Positions 45,794 to 56,197 of a stretch of DNA of 64,000 bases are shown in pieces; the first letter of the stretch is position 1, and each line of letters begins with the position of its first letter. A program made the translations under genes and the position numbers. The notes under the pieces were generated by a model that saw only the letters and a list, made by a program, of their open reading frames with translations, ran no database searches and was not told where the DNA came from. This DNA comes from Actinobacteria bacterium HGW-Actinobacteria-2 (lineage in GTDB: Bacteria > Actinomycetota > Actinomycetes > Propionibacteriales > Propionibacteriaceae): the NCBI GenBank assembly GCA_002841335.1, contig PHEY01000001.1:434964-498963 (forward strand), in the 5' to 3' direction.

Positions 45794-46780
45794 TCAGTCG
45801 CGGTCGTCTAACATGTCGGGACTAAGTACAGCCTCGGTGTTCGGGATGCCCAACTCCGCAGCCCGCTTGTCGGCTGTCGCCAGCAAACGCCGGATCCGAC
45901 CGGCCACCGCATCCTTGGTCAGCGGCGGGACGTGCAGGCTACCCAACTCCTCCAGGCTGGCCTGCTTGTGCTCCAGGCGCAGCCGTCCGGCCTCCAACAG
46001 GTGGTCGGGAACCTCATCGCCCAGAATCTCCAGGGCCCGCTTCACCCGAGCGCCGGCAGCTACAGCGGCACGCGCCGAACGCCGCAGATTGGCGTCGTCG
46101 AAGTTCGCCAACCGGTTGGCCGAAGCGCGCACCTCGCGCCGCATCCGACGGTCCTCCCAGGCCAGCACCGACTCGTGAGCACCCAGCCGGGTGAGCATCG
46201 CCGAGATCGCATCGCCATCGCGGATCACCACACGGTCGATGCCGCGCACCTCGCGTGCCTTGGCCGCGATTCCCATCCGGCGAGCCGCACCCACCAGAGC
46301 CAGCGCGGCCTCCGATCCGGGGCAAGTCACCTCCAGAGCCATCGAGCGGCCAGGCTCGGTCAGCGACCCGTGCGCCAGAAAGGCGCCTCGCCAGGCCGCG
46401 ACCGACACATCGATACCGCCGCCCACCACCTGGACGGGCAGACCGCGGACCGGACGTCCACGCTGATCGATCAAGCCGGTCTGGCGCGCCAATGACTCGC
46501 CGTCCCTGATCAGTCGGACGACGTAGCGCGTGCCCCGACGCAACCCACTGCCGGTGATCACCACGAAATCGGAGCTGAATCCGAACAACTCGGCGATCGC
46601 GGTGCGCAGTCGTCGGGCGGCGCCGCCGGTGTCCAACTCGGCTTCCACCACGATCCGTCCACCGGCGATGTGCAGGCCGTTCGCGAAGCGCAACAGGGAG
46701 GCGACCTCGGCCTTGCGCAGCTCCGGCTTGGTCACTTCCAAGGTGGCCAACTCCGCTTTCACCTGCTGCGTCATCGCCAT
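45794..46780 (-). CDS. whiA: WhiA transcriptional regulator / cell-division factor
   Basis: 328 residues: an N-terminal LAGLIDADG-like homing-endonuclease fold that lacks nuclease function ([17 protein letters not shown] ... [23 protein letters not shown]) and a C-terminal HTH ([25 protein letters not shown]). It controls sporulation/division genes in Streptomyces and is conserved in non-sporulating relatives. The ATG at 46780 (or 46774) fits homologues. Conserved order rapZ-yvcK-whiA. Confidence 0.96.
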   Translation of the reverse strand: MAMTQQVKAELATLEVTKPELRKAEVASLLRFANGLHIAGGRIVVEAELDTGGAARRLRTAIAELFGFSSDFVVITGSGLRRGTRYVVRLIRDGESLARQTGLIDQRGRPVRGLPVQVVGGGIDVSVAAWRGAFLAHGSLTEPGRSMALEVTCPGSEAALALVGAARRMGIAAKAREVRGIDRVVIRDGDAISAMLTRLGAHESVLAWEDRRMRREVRASANRLANFDDANLRRSARAAVAAGARVKRALEILGDEVPDHLLEAGRLRLEHKQASLEELGSLHVPPLTKDAVAGRIRRLLATADKRAAELGIPNTEAVLSPDMLDDRD

Positions 46781-46828
46781 GATTGTGGGCTGCCTTCCTG
46801 GCTTTGCTGGTCGAGGGTCGGGCATAGC

Positions 46829-47785
46829 CTACAGACCCATGATCCCGGCATAGACCGAGGCGAGGAGAAGAGGGTCGTGGCGAGCTGATCCGTCCCGCAT
46901 TCGCACCGGCGCGATGACGAGTTCCGCCCCCAAGGAAGCCACATAGGTTGCCAGATGCGGATCGCCCTCGGCGAAGCTCGGATCGGCGACCACCACGTCC
47001 AGCCGCAGTTCGGGAGCGTGCTCGGCCAACACCTCGATATGCCGGGACGCGGTGTAGGCCGGAGTCTCGTCCGCGGTGGGCACCAAGTTCAATGTGAGCA
47101 CCTTGCGTGCCCGACTGGCGGTGATCGCGTCGACCAGATCTGGCACCAACAGGTGCGGAATCACCGAGGAATACCACGAGCCGGGGCCGAGGATCAGGTA
47201 GTCGGCCCGAGCGATCGCCGCCAACGCCTGGGGCACCGCCGGCGGATCGGCCGGCACCAGTCGGACGTCGGCGATGTCGCCGACGGCCAGCGCCACTGCC
47301 TCCTGGCCCACCACGACGGTGCGCTCGTCAGGTCGATGCGGATCAGCCCCGATCACGTCCGCCTCGATCACCAGCGGGATCGACGACATCGGCAGGACCC
47401 GGCCTTCGACGTACAGCATCGAGGCCACCATGTCCAAGCCGGCCACCGGATCGTCGAGCTGCTGCCACAAGCTGGCGATGAGCAGATTGCCGACCGAATG
47501 ACCACCCAGCGGTCCGTCGCCGGGAAAGCGTGCCTGCAGTGCGGCCGCCCACGCCCGACCGACGTCGTCGTCACCGCACAACGCGGCCAACGCCATCCGC
47601 AGGTCACCGGGAGGAAGCAGCGAAGGGAACTCAGCCCGCAGCCGCCCGGACGAGCCACCGTCGTCGGCCACCGTGACGATCGCAGTCAGCCGCGTGGTCA
47701 CCTGTCGCAACGCGCTCAAGCTGGCCGACAGGCCGTGCCCGCCACCGAAGGCGACCACCGATGGGAGCGGACTGAACGGACTCAC
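46829..47785 (-). CDS. yvcK: YvcK/CofD-like gluconeogenesis factor
   Basis: 318 residues. VVAFGGGHGLSASLSAL, VTVADDGGSSGRLR, GHSVGNLL and LGPGSWYSSVIPHLLVPDL are the family blocks that bind UDP-sugar in related proteins. YvcK homologues control cell-wall precursor allocation and growth on gluconeogenic carbon. The start is GTG 47785, overlapping rapZ by 4 bp. Confidence 0.94.
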   Translation of the reverse strand: MSPFSPLPSVVAFGGGHGLSASLSALRQVTTRLTAIVTVADDGGSSGRLRAEFPSLLPPGDLRMALAALCGDDDVGRAWAAALQARFPGDGPLGGHSVGNLLIASLWQQLDDPVAGLDMVASMLYVEGRVLPMSSIPLVIEADVIGADPHRPDERTVVVGQEAVALAVGDIADVRLVPADPPAVPQALAAIARADYLILGPGSWYSSVIPHLLVPDLVDAITASRARKVLTLNLVPTADETPAYTASRHIEVLAEHAPELRLDVVVADPSFAEGDPHLATYVASLGAELVIAPVRMRDGSARHDPLLLASVYAGIMGL

Positions 47786-48648
47786 TCCAACCCCAGATCG
47801 CGGTGAATCACGCCAGTTTCCAGGCCTGCCGTGGCCAGCCGCTTCGACAACTCCTCCACGATCGCGGTGGAGCGGTGTTTACCTCCGGTGCACCCGATCG
47901 CGACGGTGGCGTGGCGCTTGCCTTCGCGCAGATATCCGCTGGAGATCAGCTGGATCAACGAGACCGTGGTGGCGACAAAGGGTTCGGCGTCCGGCTGGCC
48001 GAGGACGTAGGCGGACACCGGCTTGGCCAGGCCGGTCTGTGGGCGCAACGCCGGCACCCAGTGCGGGTTGGGCAGGAAGCGGACGTCCAGCACCATGTCG
48101 GCGTCGATCGGCACACCGTTCTTGAACCCGAACGACATCAGGGTGAACCGCACCGAGCTCGGCTGTTCGGCGGCAAAGGCCTTCGACACCCGGTCGTTGA
48201 GCTGATGAACGTTGATCGAGGTGGTGTCGATCACCAGATCGGCCATCGAGCGCAGGTCGCCCAACAGCTTGCGCTCACGATGAATGCCGTCCAGCAGCCG
48301 GCCCGAGCCTTGCAGCGGCAACGGACGGCGCACCGACTCCTGCCGTCGCACGATCGCTTCGTCACCGGCTTCCAAGAAGAGCACTTCGCGCACGACGTGC
48401 TTGTCGGCGAGCGCGGCGAAGGCGGCGGGTAGTTGGTCGAACTCCGAACGGGACCGGACGTCAAGCACCACTGCGACCCGGCTGAAGCCACGCTCCCGGC
48501 AGACATCGATCAGGCTGGGCAGCAGGCTCGGTGGCAGGTTGTCGATCAGGAACCAGCCCCGGTCCTCCAGGGCGTGTCCTGCGGTGCGACGTCCCGCTCC
48601 CGACAGGCCGGTGATCACCAGCAGCCGGACGGGCGCGGATTCGGTCAT
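47782..48648 (-). CDS. rapZ: RapZ-family nucleotide-binding protein
   Basis: 288 residues. P-loop-like GLSGAGRRTAGHALED, with Arg in place of the usual Lys, a variant I associate with actinobacterial members; FLIDNLPPSLLP; and the C-terminal IGCTGGKHRSTAIVEEL. In E. coli RapZ is an RNA adaptor controlling GlmS. In actinobacteria the role is less clear, but the rapZ-yvcK-whiA order is very conserved. The ATG at 48648 is followed by a normal N-terminus. Confidence 0.95.
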   Translation of the reverse strand: MTESAPVRLLVITGLSGAGRRTAGHALEDRGWFLIDNLPPSLLPSLIDVCRERGFSRVAVVLDVRSRSEFDQLPAAFAALADKHVVREVLFLEAGDEAIVRRQESVRRPLPLQGSGRLLDGIHRERKLLGDLRSMADLVIDTTSINVHQLNDRVSKAFAAEQPSSVRFTLMSFGFKNGVPIDADMVLDVRFLPNPHWVPALRPQTGLAKPVSAYVLGQPDAEPFVATTVSLIQLISSGYLREGKRHATVAIGCTGGKHRSTAIVEELSKRLATAGLETGVIHRDLGLE

Positions 48649-48694
48649 GGCTCCAGTATTCCAACAAATCGAGCCGTCCGAGCGGTGGAAACGA

Positions 48695-50647
48695 TCAGTC
48701 CTCGATCACTTCGCCGGTGGCGAGATTCACCGCAGGCTCAGCGCTTTGTTCGGCGAGCACCGCCACGATGGCCTCGGCCGTCTTCGGACCGATCCCGGCG
48801 ACCTGCGCGATGTCGTCCACCGAGGCTTTGCGGAGCTTACGCAGCGACCCGAAATGGGCCAGGACGGCCTTGCGACGCAACTCCCCCAGCCCGGGCACCT
48901 GATCGAGCACCGACTCCACCATGGCTGCGCTGCGGCGTCCGCGGTGATGGGTGATGGCGAACCGATGGGCCTCGTCGCGGACGCGCTGCAGCAGGTACAG
49001 ACCCTCGCTGGACCGCGGCAGGATCAACGGGAACTCTTGATCGGGAAGCCAGACCTCCTCCAGGCGTTTGGCCAGGCCACACAGCGCCACATCGGTGAAC
49101 CCGACCTCGGCCATCGCGCGCGCGGCAGCCGCCACCTGCGGCGCACCGCCGTCGACCACCACCAAGGACGGGGCGTAGGCGAAGCGACGTGGCACTCCGG
49201 TCTCCGGATCGACCAGCATCGGCCCTTCGGTGTCAGTGGCGGCGGCCATGTTGGCTCGTTCGTCCACCAATCGACGGAAGCGTCGCGAAATCACTTCCTG
49301 CATGGCGGCTACATCGTTGGAGCCCTCGACGGTGCGGATCACGAAGCGGCGGTACTCGCTCTTGCGGGCCAATCCGTCCTCGAACACCACCATCGAGGCA
49401 ACGACCTCGCTGCCTTGGGTGTGGGAGATGTCGTAGCACTCGATCCGCAGGGGCACTTCGGGCAGCTCCAGCGCCTCCTGCAACTCCTCGAGCGCCTGGT
49501 TGCGCACCGACAGGTCTGAGGAGCGGCGCAGCTTGTGCACCGCCAGCACCTCCGCGGCGTTGCGGGCGGCAGTCTGCAGCAGGGCCGCCTTCTCGCCTCG
49601 TTGCGGCACCCGCAACTCCACCTTCGCACCACGCTGCTCGCTGAGCAGTTGGGCCAGCACCACACCAGACGCCGGCGGCGACGGCAGCAGCACCAAGGGC
49701 GGAATGTCGTGGTCGTTCTCGGCGTACAACTGGAACAAGAACTGCTCCAGCAGCTCGCCCTCATCACCGTCATCGCGTTCGGCGACCCAGCCGCGCTCAC
49801 CGCGAATCCGGCCGTCGCGGACATGGAAGACCTGCACCGCCACCTCCAGCGGATCGGTCGCCAACGCCACCACATCGGCATCAGTGCCATCGGCCAGCAC
49901 GATCGCGTTCTTCTCCGAGGCCTGGCGCAGCGCGGTCAGCCGGTCACGCAGGACGGCCGCCCGTTCGAACTCCTCGGCCTGCGCGGCCGCCAGCATCTCG
50001 GACTCGAGTTCGCGCACCAGATGGCGGGTACGCCCGGCCAGGAAGTCGCAAACGTCCTCGACCAACTCACGATGCTCGACGGCGTCGATGCGGCCCACGC
50101 ACGGGGCGGCGCACTTGCCGATGTAGCCCAGCAGACACGGACGCCCCACCGACCGCGCGTTGTTGAACACCCCCTGGGTGCACGACCGCATGGGGAACAC
50201 CCGCAGCAGCGAGTCGATGGTGTCGCGGATCGCCCAGGCCTGCGCGTACGGACCGAAGTAGCGGTTCTGTTTGCGCTTGGCGCCACGTCCGACGAGGATC
50301 CGCGGGAACTCATCGCTCCAGGTGACCGCCACCCACGGGTAGGACTTGTCATCGCGGTACTTGATGTTGAACCGCGGATCGAACTGCTTGATCCAGGTGT
50401 ACTCCAGCTGGAGTGCCTCCAGCTCGTTGCGCACCAGCGTCCATTCGACCTGGGCCGCGGTGCGCACCATCGTCTGGGTGCGAAAGTGCAGCGCGGCCGG
50501 GTCGGCGAAGTACGAGTTGAGTCGCTGACGCAGGTTGATCGCCTTGCCGACGTAGATCACCCGGTGATCGGCGTCGGAGAACCGGTAGACCCCCGGACCA
50601 GTCGGGATCGTCCCCGGCGCCGGACGGTAGCTGGCCGGATCAGCCAC
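48695..50647 (-). CDS. uvrC: Excinuclease ABC subunit C
   Basis: 650-residue dual-incision nuclease of nucleotide excision repair. GIY-YIG domain (about 14-95: [32 protein letters not shown]), UVR helix pair near 205-240 ([20 protein letters not shown]), RNase H-like C-terminal nuclease ([25 protein letters not shown]) and a tandem HhH end ([44 protein letters not shown]). The start is GTG 50647; an in-frame stop lies upstream. The promoter has a damage-type motif (50674-50696). Confidence 0.97.
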   Translation of the reverse strand: MADPASYRPAPGTIPTGPGVYRFSDADHRVIYVGKAINLRQRLNSYFADPAALHFRTQTMVRTAAQVEWTLVRNELEALQLEYTWIKQFDPRFNIKYRDDKSYPWVAVTWSDEFPRILVGRGAKRKQNRYFGPYAQAWAIRDTIDSLLRVFPMRSCTQGVFNNARSVGRPCLLGYIGKCAAPCVGRIDAVEHRELVEDVCDFLAGRTRHLVRELESEMLAAAQAEEFERAAVLRDRLTALRQASEKNAIVLADGTDADVVALATDPLEVAVQVFHVRDGRIRGERGWVAERDDGDEGELLEQFLFQLYAENDHDIPPLVLLPSPPASGVVLAQLLSEQRGAKVELRVPQRGEKAALLQTAARNAAEVLAVHKLRRSSDLSVRNQALEELQEALELPEVPLRIECYDISHTQGSEVVASMVVFEDGLARKSEYRRFVIRTVEGSNDVAAMQEVISRRFRRLVDERANMAAATDTEGPMLVDPETGVPRRFAYAPSLVVVDGGAPQVAAAARAMAEVGFTDVALCGLAKRLEEVWLPDQEFPLILPRSSEGLYLLQRVRDEAHRFAITHHRGRRSAAMVESVLDQVPGLGELRRKAVLAHFGSLRKLRKASVDDIAQVAGIGPKTAEAIVAVLAEQSAEPAVNLATGEVIED

Positions 50648-50673
50648 GATGCACCTGCGTCAACACACGCCAC

Positions 50674-50696
50674 AGCATAGGATCCCGCGCCGACAC
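50674..50696 (-). promoter_or_regulatory. uvrC promoter with RecA-NDp/PafBC-type motif
   Basis: Minus strand: GTGTCGGCG (50688-50696), 8 bp, TATGCT (50674-50679). Against the mycobacterial consensus TTGTCRGTG-N8-TANNNT the 9-mer matches 7 positions with exact spacing. Transcription would start about 20 nt before the GTG. Confidence 0.65.
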
Positions 50697-50941
50697 CCGT
50701 CTGGCCCGGGACGGCCGACCCGACCCGGGACGGTTCGTGACTGGCTCGACTCCGAACAACCCCATCGACTCCTCACCCTCTCGCGACCCCATCGCCGCGC
50801 CACCAACGCCGCGCCCCTGGATCGGCCGTACGGACGTTCGGGTTCGTTCGGCCGATGACGAAACCGGCACCTCAGCACTCTTCGCCACTGCGGGGTCCCG
50901 TTGCGGCTGCCGATTTAGGCTCGGGCCAGAACGGAGGAGTG
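50697..50941. other. Intergenic region between uvrC promoter and the Tat-Rieske gene
   Basis: No gene seen. It contains a direct repeat CCCGGGACGG (50705-50714 and 50724-50733). The inverted arms ATCGGCC/GGCCGAT enclose GTTCGGGTTCGTTCGG (50836-50851), an exact copy of the 16-mer at 19012-19027. A clear -10 for the Rieske gene was not identified. Confidence 0.5.
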
Positions 50942-51319
50942 ATGGCAGATGTGATGTCGCGCCGCAGCGCGTTGGTAGCCGTGGGTGGAACCGCCTTGGC
51001 GGTGTGCCTGGGATGCTCGGCCCAACCGGGGGCCAGTACTCCGGTGACCGTGCCGGTGACCGATATCCCGGTTGGCTCTGGCAAGGTCATCGGGAACTTC
51101 GTGGTCACTCAGCCACAGGCTGGTACGTTCGAAGCCTTCAATGGAGCTTGTACCCATCAGGGCTTCATCGTCCAACAGGTCACCACGTCGGCGATCGTGT
51201 GTGGTCGCCACGGCAGCACCTTCTCGCTCGCTGATGGCTCAGTGATCACCGGCCCTGCAGCCAAGCCGCTAGCGAAGGCCACGGTGACCCGCAGCGGCGA
51301 CACTCTCACGATCTCTTAG
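50942..51319 (+). CDS. Exported Rieske [2Fe-2S] protein with Tat-type signal
   Basis: 125 residues. Twin-arginine signal MSRRSALVAVGGTALAVCLGC followed by a low-complexity linker and a Rieske domain with ACTHQGF (CxH) and VCGRHGSTF (CxxH), SLADGSVITGPAAKPL. A Cys after the hydrophobic core (CLGC) might be lipidated, but the lipobox is imperfect. GGAGGAG precedes the ATG at 50942 with very short spacing. No cytochrome b or c partner is nearby, so it is a stand-alone extracytoplasmic electron carrier or part of a distant complex. Confidence 0.85.
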   Translation: MADVMSRRSALVAVGGTALAVCLGCSAQPGASTPVTVPVTDIPVGSGKVIGNFVVTQPQAGTFEAFNGACTHQGFIVQQVTTSAIVCGRHGSTFSLADGSVITGPAAKPLAKATVTRSGDTLTIS

Positions 51320-51353
51320 CCGGACGCTCTCTCAGGAGGACGGGACCCCCGCA

Positions 51354-51370
51354 GAGCGATCTCCTCGCTC
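51354..51370. terminator. Small hairpin between convergent Rieske and uvrA genes
   Basis: Six-bp stem GAGCGA/TCGCTC with a 5-nt loop in the 101-bp convergent gap. No T-run on either side; weak bidirectional terminator at best. Confidence 0.3.
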
Positions 51371-51420
51371 GGACGCTCCCCTCACGGGGCCGGTCTCCTG
51401 CTGGGACCCCACCTCGCCGT

Positions 51421-54300
51421 TCAGCTAGCGCTGAGCAGCGTGGGTTCCCCGAGCGGAGGATTGTCGGCCAGCACCTGTTTGAGGAACACCCCGGTGTAGG
51501 AGTCCGGGTTCTCGGCCACCTCCTCGGGTGTGCCCTCTGCGATCACCAGCCCGCCCCGCGAGCCACCCTCCGGCCCGAGGTCGATCACCCAGTCGGCTGC
51601 CTTGATCACGTCCAGGTTGTGCTCGATCACCACCACGGTGTTGCCCTTGTCGACCAGCGACTGCAGCACTTCCAGCAACTTGCGGATGTCTTCGAAGTGC
51701 AGTCCGGTGGTGGGCTCGTCGAGCACATAGAACGTCCGACCAGTGGATCGCTTCTGCAGTTCGGCGGCCAACTTCACCCGCTGCGCCTCGCCGCCGGACA
51801 GCGTGGTCGCCGGCTGCCCCAGCCGGACGTAGCCCAGGCCGACGTCGACCAGGGTGCGCAGGTGGCGGGCGATGGCCTCGATCGGCGCGAAGAAGTCCAG
51901 CGCCTCCTCGATCGGCATGTCCAAGACCTCCGAGATCGTCTTGCCCTTGTAATGCACTTCGAGGGTCTCGCGGTTGTACCGCGCGCCATGGCAGACCTCG
52001 CAGGGCACATAAACATCGGGCAGGAAGTTCATCTCGATCTTGATGGTGCCTTCGCCCGCGCAGTTCTCGCAGCGTCCGCCCTTGACGTTGAAGGAGAAGC
52101 GGCCCTGCTGGTAGCCCCGCACCTTCGCCTCGGGGGTCTCGGCGAACAGCTTGCGAATCCGGTCGAAGACGCCGGTGTAGGTGGCCGGGTTGGAGCGCGG
52201 GGTGCGTCCGATCGGCGACTGGTCGACGTGGATGCTCTTGTCGATGTGTTCGGCGCCGGTGAGCTGGCGGTGATGGCCCGGCACCACCTTGGAGCCGTAG
52301 ATCTTCTTGGCCAGGGCCGCGTACAGGATCGCGTTCACCAGGGACGACTTCCCCGACCCGGAGACCCCGGTGACCGCGACGAACTGCCCGAGCGGGAAGC
52401 TGACGGTCACATCGCGAAGGTTGTGCTCGCTGGCGCCATGAACGGTCACCGCCTTGCCCGTGGACGGACGTCGGGTAGTCGGCATCGGGATTCTCCGCCG
52501 CCCCGACAGATAGGCGCCGGTGATCGAGGTGGGATGTTCCAGCAGCTCGGCGACCGGTCCACTGACCACCACTTCACCGCCGTGCTCGCCCGCACCGGGT
52601 CCGATGTCGACGGCCCAGTCCGACGCGCGGATGGTGTCTTCATCGTGTTCGACCACGATCAGGGTGTTACCCAGGCGCTTCAGCCGCAGCAAGGTCTCGA
52701 TCAGGCGGTGGTTATCACGCTGATGGAGGCCGATCGAGGGCTCGTCCAGCACGTACAACACACCCACCAGGCCCGAGCCGATCTGCGTGGCCAACCGGAT
52801 GCGTTGGGCCTCCCCGCCGGACAAGCTGCCAGCGGTGCGCGAAAGGGTCAGGTAGTCCAGACCCACGTCCAGCAGGAAGCGGATCCGCTCGTTGATCTCT
52901 TTCACCAGACGCTCGGCGATCCGGGCGTCTCGCTCGCTGAGGACCAGTCCGCCCATGAACCCGGCCAGGTCACCGATGGGCAATGCCGCCACCTGGGCGA
53001 TGTTGCGCTCCCCCACAGTCACCGCCAGCGAGGACGGCTTCAGCCGATCGCCATGACAGGTCAGGCAGGGCACCTCGCGCATGTAGCCCGCGTAGCGCTC
53101 CCTGGCGTTGTCGGACTCAGCCTCGGCATGCCGGCGGCGAACGTACGGCAGCGCGCCTTCGTATTTGGCTCGGTAGGTGTGATCACGACCGTGCCGGGAG
53201 CGGCTGTGCACCGTCACCTGGCCGGGAACACCCATCAGCAACAACTGCTGGACGCGGTCGGGCAGCTTCTCCCAGGGGGTGTCCACTCTGAAGCCTTCTT
53301 GCTCGGCCAGCGCGACGAAGAGGTTCTGGAAGAACCCGGCGACATAGGGAGTGGTCCAGATCGCGATCGCGCCGTCGGCCAGGCTCTTGGTGGTGTCGGG
53401 CACCACGAGCTCGGCGTCCACCTCCATCCGGGTACCCAGGCCCGAACAGGCCGGGCAGGCTCCCCAGGGGGCGTTGAAGGAGAACTGCCGCGGTTCGAGC
53501 TCCTCGATGGCCACATCGTGGCCGTTGGGGCAGGCCAACCTCTCCGAAAACGAACGCTCCCGTTGCGGATCGTTGGCCGGGCGGTCCACGAAATCGATGG
53601 TCAGCACGCCTCCGGCCAGCCCGAGCGCGGTCTCGACCGAATCGGTGAGCCGCCGTTTGATCGACTCCTTGGCCGACAGCCGGTCGACGATCACCTCGAT
53701 GGAGTGCTTCTTCTGCTTATCCAGCGCCGGCGGATCGGTGAGCTGATGTAGTTCCCCATCGACCCGCACCCGGGCCAGACCCTGCCCGGCCAGCTGGCGG
53801 AACAGGTCCACATATTCGCCCTTACGACCACGCACGACCGGTGCCAACACCTGGAAGCGAGTGCCTTCGGGCAGCTCCATGAGCCGGTCGACGATCTGCT
53901 GCGGTGACTGCCGCGAAATCGACTCCCCGCATTCGATGCAGTGCGGCTGCCCGATCCGGGCGAACAGCAGGCGCAGATAGTCGTAGATCTCGGTGATCGT
54001 GCCGACCGTCGAGCGCGGATTGCGGCTGGTGGACTTCTGATCGATCGACACCGCAGGCGACAGCCCCTCGATGAAGTCGACGTCGGGCTTGTCCATTTGG
54101 CCAAGGAACTGACGCGCGTAGGCTGACAGGCTCTCCACGTAGCGGCGCTGGCCCTCGGCGAAGATCGTGTCGAACGCCAAGCTCGACTTGCCCGATCCCG
54201 ACAGGCCGGTGAACACGATCATCGAGTCCCTGGGCAGATCGAGGTTGACGTTGCGCAGGTTGTGTTCGCGGGCACCACGGACGATCAGGCGGTCATTCAC
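51421..54300 (-). CDS. uvrA: Excinuclease ABC subunit A
   Basis: 959-residue damage-recognition ATPase. Two ABC modules: [16 protein letters not shown] near residue 30 and [15 protein letters not shown] near 650, each with a LSGGEAQR signature, and zinc modules ([52 protein letters not shown]). The start is placed at GTG 54300, not ATG 54309: the -10 hexamer TAGCAT overlaps that ATG, GTG lies 7 nt past it, and [14 protein letters not shown] aligns with the MADRLIVKGAREHN start I recall for mycobacterial UvrA. Divergent from the MDMPI gene. Confidence 0.97.
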   Translation of the reverse strand: MNDRLIVRGAREHNLRNVNLDLPRDSMIVFTGLSGSGKSSLAFDTIFAEGQRRYVESLSAYARQFLGQMDKPDVDFIEGLSPAVSIDQKSTSRNPRSTVGTITEIYDYLRLLFARIGQPHCIECGESISRQSPQQIVDRLMELPEGTRFQVLAPVVRGRKGEYVDLFRQLAGQGLARVRVDGELHQLTDPPALDKQKKHSIEVIVDRLSAKESIKRRLTDSVETALGLAGGVLTIDFVDRPANDPQRERSFSERLACPNGHDVAIEELEPRQFSFNAPWGACPACSGLGTRMEVDAELVVPDTTKSLADGAIAIWTTPYVAGFFQNLFVALAEQEGFRVDTPWEKLPDRVQQLLLMGVPGQVTVHSRSRHGRDHTYRAKYEGALPYVRRRHAEAESDNARERYAGYMREVPCLTCHGDRLKPSSLAVTVGERNIAQVAALPIGDLAGFMGGLVLSERDARIAERLVKEINERIRFLLDVGLDYLTLSRTAGSLSGGEAQRIRLATQIGSGLVGVLYVLDEPSIGLHQRDNHRLIETLLRLKRLGNTLIVVEHDEDTIRASDWAVDIGPGAGEHGGEVVVSGPVAELLEHPTSITGAYLSGRRRIPMPTTRRPSTGKAVTVHGASEHNLRDVTVSFPLGQFVAVTGVSGSGKSSLVNAILYAALAKKIYGSKVVPGHHRQLTGAEHIDKSIHVDQSPIGRTPRSNPATYTGVFDRIRKLFAETPEAKVRGYQQGRFSFNVKGGRCENCAGEGTIKIEMNFLPDVYVPCEVCHGARYNRETLEVHYKGKTISEVLDMPIEEALDFFAPIEAIARHLRTLVDVGLGYVRLGQPATTLSGGEAQRVKLAAELQKRSTGRTFYVLDEPTTGLHFEDIRKLLEVLQSLVDKGNTVVVIEHNLDVIKAADWVIDLGPEGGSRGGLVIAEGTPEEVAENPDSYTGVFLKQVLADNPPLGEPTLLSAS

Positions 54301-54307
54301 GTCGATC

Positions 54308-54330
54308 ATGCTAGATGCTCCCACGGACAA
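54308..54330 (-). promoter_or_regulatory. uvrA promoter with RecA-NDp/PafBC-type motif
   Basis: Minus strand: TTGTCCGTG (54322-54330), 8 bp, TAGCAT (54308-54313), 7 bp, GTG. The 9-mer matches TTGTCRGTG at 8 of 9 positions with exact N8 spacing. The predicted transcript is leaderless from GTG 54300. Confidence 0.8.
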
Positions 54331-54345
54331 AACTCCTGGGCACGA

Positions 54346-54375
54346 TTGGCCCCGGGCAGTACTTGGGCCTAGGTT
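54346..54375 (+). promoter_or_regulatory. Promoter of the MDMPI-family gene
   Basis: -35-like TTGGCC (54346-54351), 18-bp spacer, -10 TAGGTT (54370-54375), seven bases, then ATG 54383. No Shine-Dalgarno, so a leaderless transcript is likely. Confidence 0.6.
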
Positions 54376-54382
54376 TGCCTCC

Positions 54383-55093
54383 ATGAACCAGTACCCAGGG
54401 CCGGTTCCAGTGGAGGATGTGCATCGGTGGAAGACCGAAGCCACTCAACGCCTGCTGGGCTACACCATCGCCTTCACCGAAGACGAATGGCATCAGCCCG
54501 CCCGTCTGCCTGGCTGGTCACGGGCCCACCTGGCCACTCACCTGGCTCGACACGCCGACTACTTCGCGGCAATCCTGACCGCGGTGGTGGCCGGAGAACC
54601 CCAGCCCGAGCCCACAGACGAAGCCACCCAGCGAGCCGAACTCGAAGCCGGCGCTGATCGCAACGGCCTGGCCTTGCAGATCGATCTGGACGCCGCCTCC
54701 GGGGCATTGCAGAGTGCCATCGAGCTGGTCACCGATTGGAGCCTTCCGATCAGCCTCCACGGCTCACAGCTGCCGCTCTCGGTGCTGCCGCTGGCCCGGC
54801 TTCACGAGCTGAACCTGCACCTGCTGGATCTCGATTGCGGAGCCGCAGTCGAAGCGATCCCGGTCGGCGCACCGGAGTGGCTACTGCGCTGGGCCTTGTT
54901 CCGGCTGCAGAAGGCCCCGCTGCCCGCAATCACCCTGACCACCGACTCGCTGACCGCAAACATCGGCACCGGTACCGACCTTCCCCTCGCGGTCACCAGC
55001 AGTGACGCGATGGCCTGGGGTTGGCTGACCGGCCGTCTCGGACCGGAGGCGGTCGAAGGCGCCGACGGCCTGATCCTGCCGCTACTGGGCTGA
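54383..55093 (+). CDS. Maleylpyruvate isomerase (MDMPI)-family / DinB-like protein
   Basis: 236 residues. The N-terminal four-helix DinB-like domain carries the family motif [20 protein letters not shown], which includes metal-ligand His. The C-terminal part (from about 160) is an alpha/beta SCP-like domain. Named after mycothiol-dependent maleylpyruvate isomerase, but most members act on unknown thiol-linked reactions. The ATG at 54383 is 7 nt behind a -10. Divergent from uvrA; no catabolic genes are near. Confidence 0.85.
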   Translation: MNQYPGPVPVEDVHRWKTEATQRLLGYTIAFTEDEWHQPARLPGWSRAHLATHLARHADYFAAILTAVVAGEPQPEPTDEATQRAELEAGADRNGLALQIDLDAASGALQSAIELVTDWSLPISLHGSQLPLSVLPLARLHELNLHLLDLDCGAAVEAIPVGAPEWLLRWALFRLQKAPLPAITLTTDSLTANIGTGTDLPLAVTSSDAMAWGWLTGRLGPEAVEGADGLILPLLG

Positions 55094-55120
55094 CATCCGG
55101 CGGCAGCCAGATGTGCCCCC

Positions 55121-55156
55121 AGCTGGGGTTCAGTGCTGAGCTGGGGTTCAGTGCTG
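55121..55156. repeat. Perfect 18-bp tandem duplication at the terC 3' end
   Basis: AGCTGGGGTTCAGTGCTG occurs twice back to back (55121-55138, 55139-55156). The terC stop (55148-55150) lies in the second copy. It separates the convergent MDMPI and terC genes. Confidence 0.9.
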
Positions 55157-56116
55157 AGAGGCGCGTCGGTCGGCGGCCAAGCTCGCGATCGTGGTCACCG
55201 CCAATGTGCCGATGATCACCAGCAACGAGGCCCAAATCGGGATCTCGGCATCAAAGCCGAGGCTGGTGTCCCAGCCGTACTCGTGCATCGCGTGCAGCAG
55301 GAGTTTCACACCGATGAACGCCAGGATCACCGACAACCCCACCGACAGGTAGATCAGACGGTCCAAGAGGCCGCCGATCAGGAAGTACAACTGGCGCAGC
55401 CCCATCAACGCGAACACGTTGGCGCTGAACACCAGGTACGGCTCCTGGGTCAGTCCGTAGATCGCAGGGATCGAGTCGAGGGCGAACAGCAGGTCGGTGG
55501 TGCCCAAGGCGACGATGACGAACAGCATCGGGGTGATCAACCTCTTGCCGTCCAACCGCACCACCAGCTTGGTGCCGTGGAACTCGTCGGTGGCGCGGAA
55601 CGTCCGGCGCACCCAACGCATCACCGCATTCTCGGTCATATCGTCGGAGTCGTCGGGTTTTCGGTACTCGAGGTAGAGCTTGATCGCGGTGTAGATCAGG
55701 AAGGCGCCGAAGAGGAAGAACACCCAGACGAAAGCCTCGATCGCGGCGGCGCCGACCCCGATGAAGACGCCTCGCAGGACCAGCGCCAGGATGATGCCGA
55801 CCATCAGCGCGTACTGCTGCAACTGCCGCGGCACCCGCAGGTTCGCCATGATCAGCACGAAGATGAACAGGTTGTCCACGCTCAGGCTGTACTCGGTGAG
55901 CCAGCCGGCGAAGAACTCCCCCGCGTAGCGCGGACCCGAGGTGACCCACACACCGACCCCGAAGACCACTGCCAGTGCGGAAAAGACTCCGATCGCCAGG
56001 CCGGCTTCCTTCATCGACGGCTCGTGCGGCCGGCGGCCGATGTAGACCAGATCAATCCCCAGGACCACCACCATGGCGACGATCGTGATCACCCACGCCT
56101 CGGTGGTTACATGCAT
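55148..56116 (-). CDS. TerC-family integral membrane protein
   Basis: 322 residues with about eight to nine membrane helices. Conserved acidic membrane residues appear in EYSLSVDNLFIFVLIM and GTTDLLFALDSIPAIYGLTQEPYLVFSANVFALMGLRQLYFLI, the TerC signature. Relatives export metal ions (manganese) or take part in tellurite resistance and exoenzyme metalation. No yybP-ykoY-like leader is visible in the ~80 bp between it and uvrB. Start ATG 56116. Confidence 0.92.
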   Translation of the reverse strand: MHVTTEAWVITIVAMVVVLGIDLVYIGRRPHEPSMKEAGLAIGVFSALAVVFGVGVWVTSGPRYAGEFFAGWLTEYSLSVDNLFIFVLIMANLRVPRQLQQYALMVGIILALVLRGVFIGVGAAAIEAFVWVFFLFGAFLIYTAIKLYLEYRKPDDSDDMTENAVMRWVRRTFRATDEFHGTKLVVRLDGKRLITPMLFVIVALGTTDLLFALDSIPAIYGLTQEPYLVFSANVFALMGLRQLYFLIGGLLDRLIYLSVGLSVILAFIGVKLLLHAMHEYGWDTSLGFDAEIPIWASLLVIIGTLAVTTIASLAADRRASQH

Positions 56117-56197
56117 CTACTGACCTTTCGGATGCCTGTGCCAGGGTGGCTCACGGCTCCGGACATTCTCGCAGGGCTGGTCCGGGGAGCCAATTCT

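Noticed and set aside
50942-51010. Lipobox in the Tat-Rieske protein
   Set aside because: VCLGC lacks the normal -3 residue; kept only as a possibility.
51619-53751. 710-codon open frame on the plus strand inside uvrA
   Set aside because: Antisense to a complete uvrA; its translation is His/Gln/Asp/Gly-rich with no motif, the usual by-product of GC-rich third positions.
54298-54382. LexA (SOS) box near uvrA, and likewise uvrB and uvrC
   Set aside because: No GAAC-N4-GTTC type palindrome was found in any of the three promoters; the TGTC-N8-TANNNT motif explains them better.
56117-56197. Manganese (yybP-ykoY) riboswitch ahead of terC
   Set aside because: Only about 80 bp separate uvrB and terC, and I saw no matching structure.
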